Assembly: GCF_042653925.1 (NCBI RefSeq)
Contig: NZ_JBHSFQ010000030.1
Coordinates: forward strand, 1-64,000
Length of the DNA: 64,000 nt
Origin: Nocardiopsis_B mangrovi
GTDB taxonomy: Bacteria > Actinomycetota > Actinomycetes > Streptosporangiales > Streptosporangiaceae
Direction of reading: 5' to 3'
A model generated the notes under the pieces. The model was not told where the DNA came from. It saw only the letters and a list, made by a program, of their open reading frames with translations, and ran no database searches. Within the stretch, counting starts at the first letter, position 1. The number at the start of each line of letters is the position of its first letter. Below, in pieces: positions 61,392 through 64,000 of this stretch. The translations under genes were made by a program, and so were the position numbers.

Positions 61392-64000
61392 TCAGCAGCG
61401 GTGCGGGCTGCTCCTCTCGGATTCGCCGTGCCACCAGTACGCGTCGGACGCGGCCGACGACAGCGGTGCGCGCTCCACGGTCGTGGCCGGTGCCGGCTCG
61501 TCGCCGTCCGCGCCGCCGTCGCCGTCCGCGCCGAACGGGGCCAGCAGGTCGTCGACCGTGTGGACGACACCGTTGGCCACCGTCATGCGCACGTCCGCGG
61601 CCGCCGCGATGTCGGTGAGAGGGTCGCCCTCGACGATCGCGAGGTCGGCGAGCCGGCCCGGCTCGACGGCACCCAGGTCGTCGCCCAGGCCGAGCCAGCC
61701 GGCGGCCGTGGACGTGGTGACGGTCAGCGCCTCGTGCGGGGTGAACCCGTGCTCGACGAGCGCGCGCATGTTCTGGTGCAGGCTCACCGCGATGTTGTCG
61801 AGCGGGGCGTCGGTCCCGCCGATGACCAGCCCGCCGCCGCGGTGCACGGCGCGCACCATGGCGACGTTGCCCGCCAGCGCGGCGCGCGCCAGCCGCGCCG
61901 CCGCGTCGCCGGAGGCGGCGGCGTCGGCCTTGGCCACCAGCGCGTCGTACTCCCACGCGGGGAAGAGGCGGCGGGTGCGCTCGTCGTCGACCAGGGAGCG
62001 GTCGCCGGCGTAGAGGGCGGAGGAGTTGAACAGCGTGGGCGTGACCGACATGCCCGACGCGGCGAACAGGGCGGTGACGTCCTCATAGGCCCGGCCGAGC
62101 CGGCTCACCGTGTGGGAGTAGCCCAGCCGGTTGGTGGCCCCGGTGTGCTCCATGCCGTCCATGCCCAGGTTCACGGCGGGGTAGAGGTAGTGGGACGTCA
62201 CGGGCAGCCCGGCGGCGTGGGCGCGGTCGATCACGGTGCGCTGGGACGCCACGGGGAGCCGGACGTAGGTCTTGACCAGGTCGTAGTCGAGCTCGAAGGC
62301 GCGTTCGGCCTCGCGTTCGAGGCCGTCGGCGTCGTGGGTGGGCCGCATGAAGTTGTAGTACACGCGGGTGCCGTCGATGGCCTCGCCGGTGGCCAGGTAG
62401 CGGGGACCGGTGATCGCGCCCGAGTCCAGCGCTTCGCGGGTCTCCAGCATCTGGTAGACGGGGTCGCCCGGCGACCGCGTGGTGGTGACGCCGTAGGCCA
62501 GCCACAGCGGGCCCTGGCGGGACCCCCAGTGCCGGCCGCGCAGGTGCCAGTGGTTGTGGGCGTCGATCAGCCCGGGCATGACGGTGAGCCCGGTGGCGTC
62601 GACCACGGTCGCCGAGGCGTCGCCGGAGCGGTCGCGGCGCTCCTCGACCGCCGTCACGCGGTTGCCGTCGATGACCACGTCGACGTCGCGGCGGAGCGAT
62701 TCGGACCGGCCGTCCCACAGCGCGCCGGCCTGCACGACCACCCGGCCGCGCGGCCGCGGCCGCTTCCAGGTGAGAGGGACGTCGACGGTGGCCGGCCGTC
62801 CCCCCTCGCGGGGGATCCGCCGCAGCCGTCCGTTGTTGAGGTAGAGCAGGGTGGCGGAGTCGCCGCTCCAGCTCGGGGCGTCGGTGGGTTCGGAGGTCAG
62901 CCGCCTCGGCTTCCCGGTGAACCGGCCCCGCTCGTCCACGGCGACGGTCCACAGCAGGCTGTCCATGACGAAGGCCATGTGGCGGCCGTCGGGCGACCAG
63001 ACGGGGCCGTCGTCGCCGCGGGTGGACAGGGAGCGGTAGGGCGCGGGCTCGGTGTAGGCGGTCTCACCCGTCTCCAGGTCGACGGTGAGGATCTGGCTGG
63101 TGCCCTCGCGGAACCGCTGGGAGCGGGGGCGGACCGCGGCCAGCGCCAGCACCGTGCCGTCGGGCGACCATGTGGGGCGGCCGGGCTGGAACAGCGCGGG
63201 CAGCACTTGGCGAGTGGAGTTCGCGCCGACGTCGTAGACCCACGTGGCGCCGTCCTGGTCCTGGTAGGCGATGCGGTCGCCGCCGGGCGCCCAGCGGGGG
63301 GTGGTCTGCGCACCGTCGAGGACGGTGAGCCGTTCGGCGGTCTCGGCGGCGAGGTCGTAGCGCCACAGGGCGGGGCTGCCCGACCGGTCGCTGGAGTAGA
63401 CGAGCGAGGTGCCGTCGGGGTGCCAGTCGGGGTCGGAGTCGAAGCGGCCGGGTTCGGTGATGGCCCGGGGCCGGCCGCCGATCGGCATGAGCCACAGCGC
63501 GCCGAGGGCGCGGAACGCGACCTGCTCGCCGTCAGGGGAGAGCACGGGCCCGGCGATGCCGTGCACCGGGTGGGTGGCGGTGTCGTCGACCTGGCGGCGC
63601 GCCGGGCGGGGGCGGTGCCGCCGGTAGCGCACGGTGGCGGAGAAGGGGATGTCGGCGGTGGTGCCGGAGCCGAGGGCCCGCTCGCGCACGGCGCCGTCGG
63701 CGGTGTAGAGGATGCGGTCGTCGGCGGTCCAGGTCAGGGTGCCGGCGAAGACGTCCTCATCGCCGCTGACCGGTTCGCCGTCGACGATGAGCCGCACGGT
63801 GTCGGCGTGCGCCCGCACGTGGGCGAGCCTGCCCGAGGGGCCGGGCGACGGGGCGAAGACGGTGGTGTGCTCGGCGGCGGGGACCAGTTCGGTGCCGGTG
63901 CCGTCGAGGGCGGTGGACCGCACGCTGGTGCGGTCGGAGGTGTGGACGACGCGGTCGCCCTCGGGCGTCCACGCGGGCTCGGCCTCGTCGGCGGCGGTGT
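61392..64000 (-). CDS. TolB-propeller/amidohydrolase fusion, 5' end outside the window
   Basis: At least 869 residues, running off the right edge. The frame is open to position 64000 and still reads like a propeller blade there (EPAWTPEGDRVVHTSD), so a start near 63923 is not real. The N-terminal 430 residues are WD40/TolB blades (LSPDGEQVAFRALGALWLMP, PDWHPDGTSLVYSSDRSG, PVWSPDGRHMAFV). The C-terminal part is an amidohydrolase: GLIDAHNHWHLRG for the metal HxH, HYLYP and HTGATN for later His residues, and VIGGTDAPLDN with the final Asp. Such fusions occur in Xaa-Pro-like peptidases and uncharacterised exported hydrolases. The lost N-terminus may hold a signal peptide. Confidence 0.9.
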   Translation of the reverse strand, partial: TAADEAEPAWTPEGDRVVHTSDRTSVRSTALDGTGTELVPAAEHTTVFAPSPGPSGRLAHVRAHADTVRLIVDGEPVSGDEDVFAGTLTWTADDRILYTADGAVRERALGSGTTADIPFSATVRYRRHRPRPARRQVDDTATHPVHGIAGPVLSPDGEQVAFRALGALWLMPIGGRPRAITEPGRFDSDPDWHPDGTSLVYSSDRSGSPALWRYDLAAETAERLTVLDGAQTTPRWAPGGDRIAYQDQDGATWVYDVGANSTRQVLPALFQPGRPTWSPDGTVLALAAVRPRSQRFREGTSQILTVDLETGETAYTEPAPYRSLSTRGDDGPVWSPDGRHMAFVMDSLLWTVAVDERGRFTGKPRRLTSEPTDAPSWSGDSATLLYLNNGRLRRIPREGGRPATVDVPLTWKRPRPRGRVVVQAGALWDGRSESLRRDVDVVIDGNRVTAVEERRDRSGDASATVVDATGLTVMPGLIDAHNHWHLRGRHWGSRQGPLWLAYGVTTTRSPGDPVYQMLETREALDSGAITGPRYLATGEAIDGTRVYYNFMRPTHDADGLEREAERAFELDYDLVKTYVRLPVASQRTVIDRAHAAGLPVTSHYLYPAVNLGMDGMEHTGATNRLGYSHTVSRLGRAYEDVTALFAASGMSVTPTLFNSSALYAGDRSLVDDERTRRLFPAWEYDALVAKADAAASGDAAARLARAALAGNVAMVRAVHRGGGLVIGGTDAPLDNIAVSLHQNMRALVEHGFTPHEALTVTTSTAAGWLGLGDDLGAVEPGRLADLAIVEGDPLTDIAAAADVRMTVANGVVHTVDDLLAPFGADGDGGADGDEPAPATTVERAPLSSAASDAYWWHGESERSSPHRC

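Overview
The window is about 73% GC, dense in protein genes, with GTG and TTG starts, many ATGA/GTGA overlaps and almost no AT-rich DNA outside promoters. This fits a filamentous actinomycete. A perfect CelR/CebR-type box, a secreted family-9 pectate lyase, an NPP1/NLP-type protein and a large load of LacI, TetR, IclR, AraC and GntR regulators suggest a plant-litter or soil lifestyle. A Nocardiopsaceae-like source is my guess, not something the sequence proves. I see no rRNA, tRNA, CRISPR array, insertion sequence or phage gene.

Layout, left to right. (1) 0.1-4.5 kb: an arylsulfatase overlapping the gene for its own formylglycine-generating enzyme, then a LysR regulator with a strange Asp-Pro tail. 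(2) 5.2-9.6 kb: DUF2000/AraC pair, an F420/FMN-type PPOX protein, a promoter with a CelR box reading into a signal-peptide stub, a pectate lyase under a second LacI-type operator, and a TetR regulator. (3) 10-17 kb: an ECF sigma/Ogt alkylation-repair pair, a glyoxalase-fold protein with a divergent GntR regulator, a MerR-controlled oxidoreductase/PPOX pair, and an MFS exporter with a His-rich tail behind a 20-bp palindrome. (4) 17.1-25.6 kb: a tightly overlapped eight-gene operon (BtpA-like, PfkB kinase, sugar-type ABC importer, phosphotriesterase-like, GATase-like and TenA-like proteins) with a divergent LacI repressor. Its substrate is unknown. (5) 25.6-35 kb: an M20 peptidase, then the phenylacetate cluster paaABCDE, paaZ, a TetR repressor and paaK. 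(6) 35-39.4 kb: an organic-acid block with RraA-like aldolase, IclR regulator, TRAP-type permease plus a tiny membrane subunit, and a 2-hydroxyacid dehydrogenase. (7) 39.6-44 kb: two MFS efflux systems with AraC and TetR regulators. (8) 44.5-50 kb: the NPP1 protein, a gene preceded by sixteen copies of an 8-bp repeat, and a STAND NTPase with TPR-like repeats.

(9) 50-57.6 kb is the part most likely to be a poorly described system: five same-strand, overlapping or nearly abutting genes encoding a small SWIM-like Cys/His protein, an unrecognised 470-residue protein, a VWA protein, a MoxR AAA+ ATPase and a 979-residue DUF5682-type protein, closed by a perfect 18-bp hairpin. They are divergent from the STAND NTPase. 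(10) 58.5-64 kb: an acyltransferase-3 protein, a two-helix membrane protein, a NUDIX hydrolase and a TolB-propeller/amidohydrolase fusion that runs off the right edge.

Regulatory DNA is unusually readable: most divergent promoters carry a palindrome that can be paired with the neighbouring regulator.
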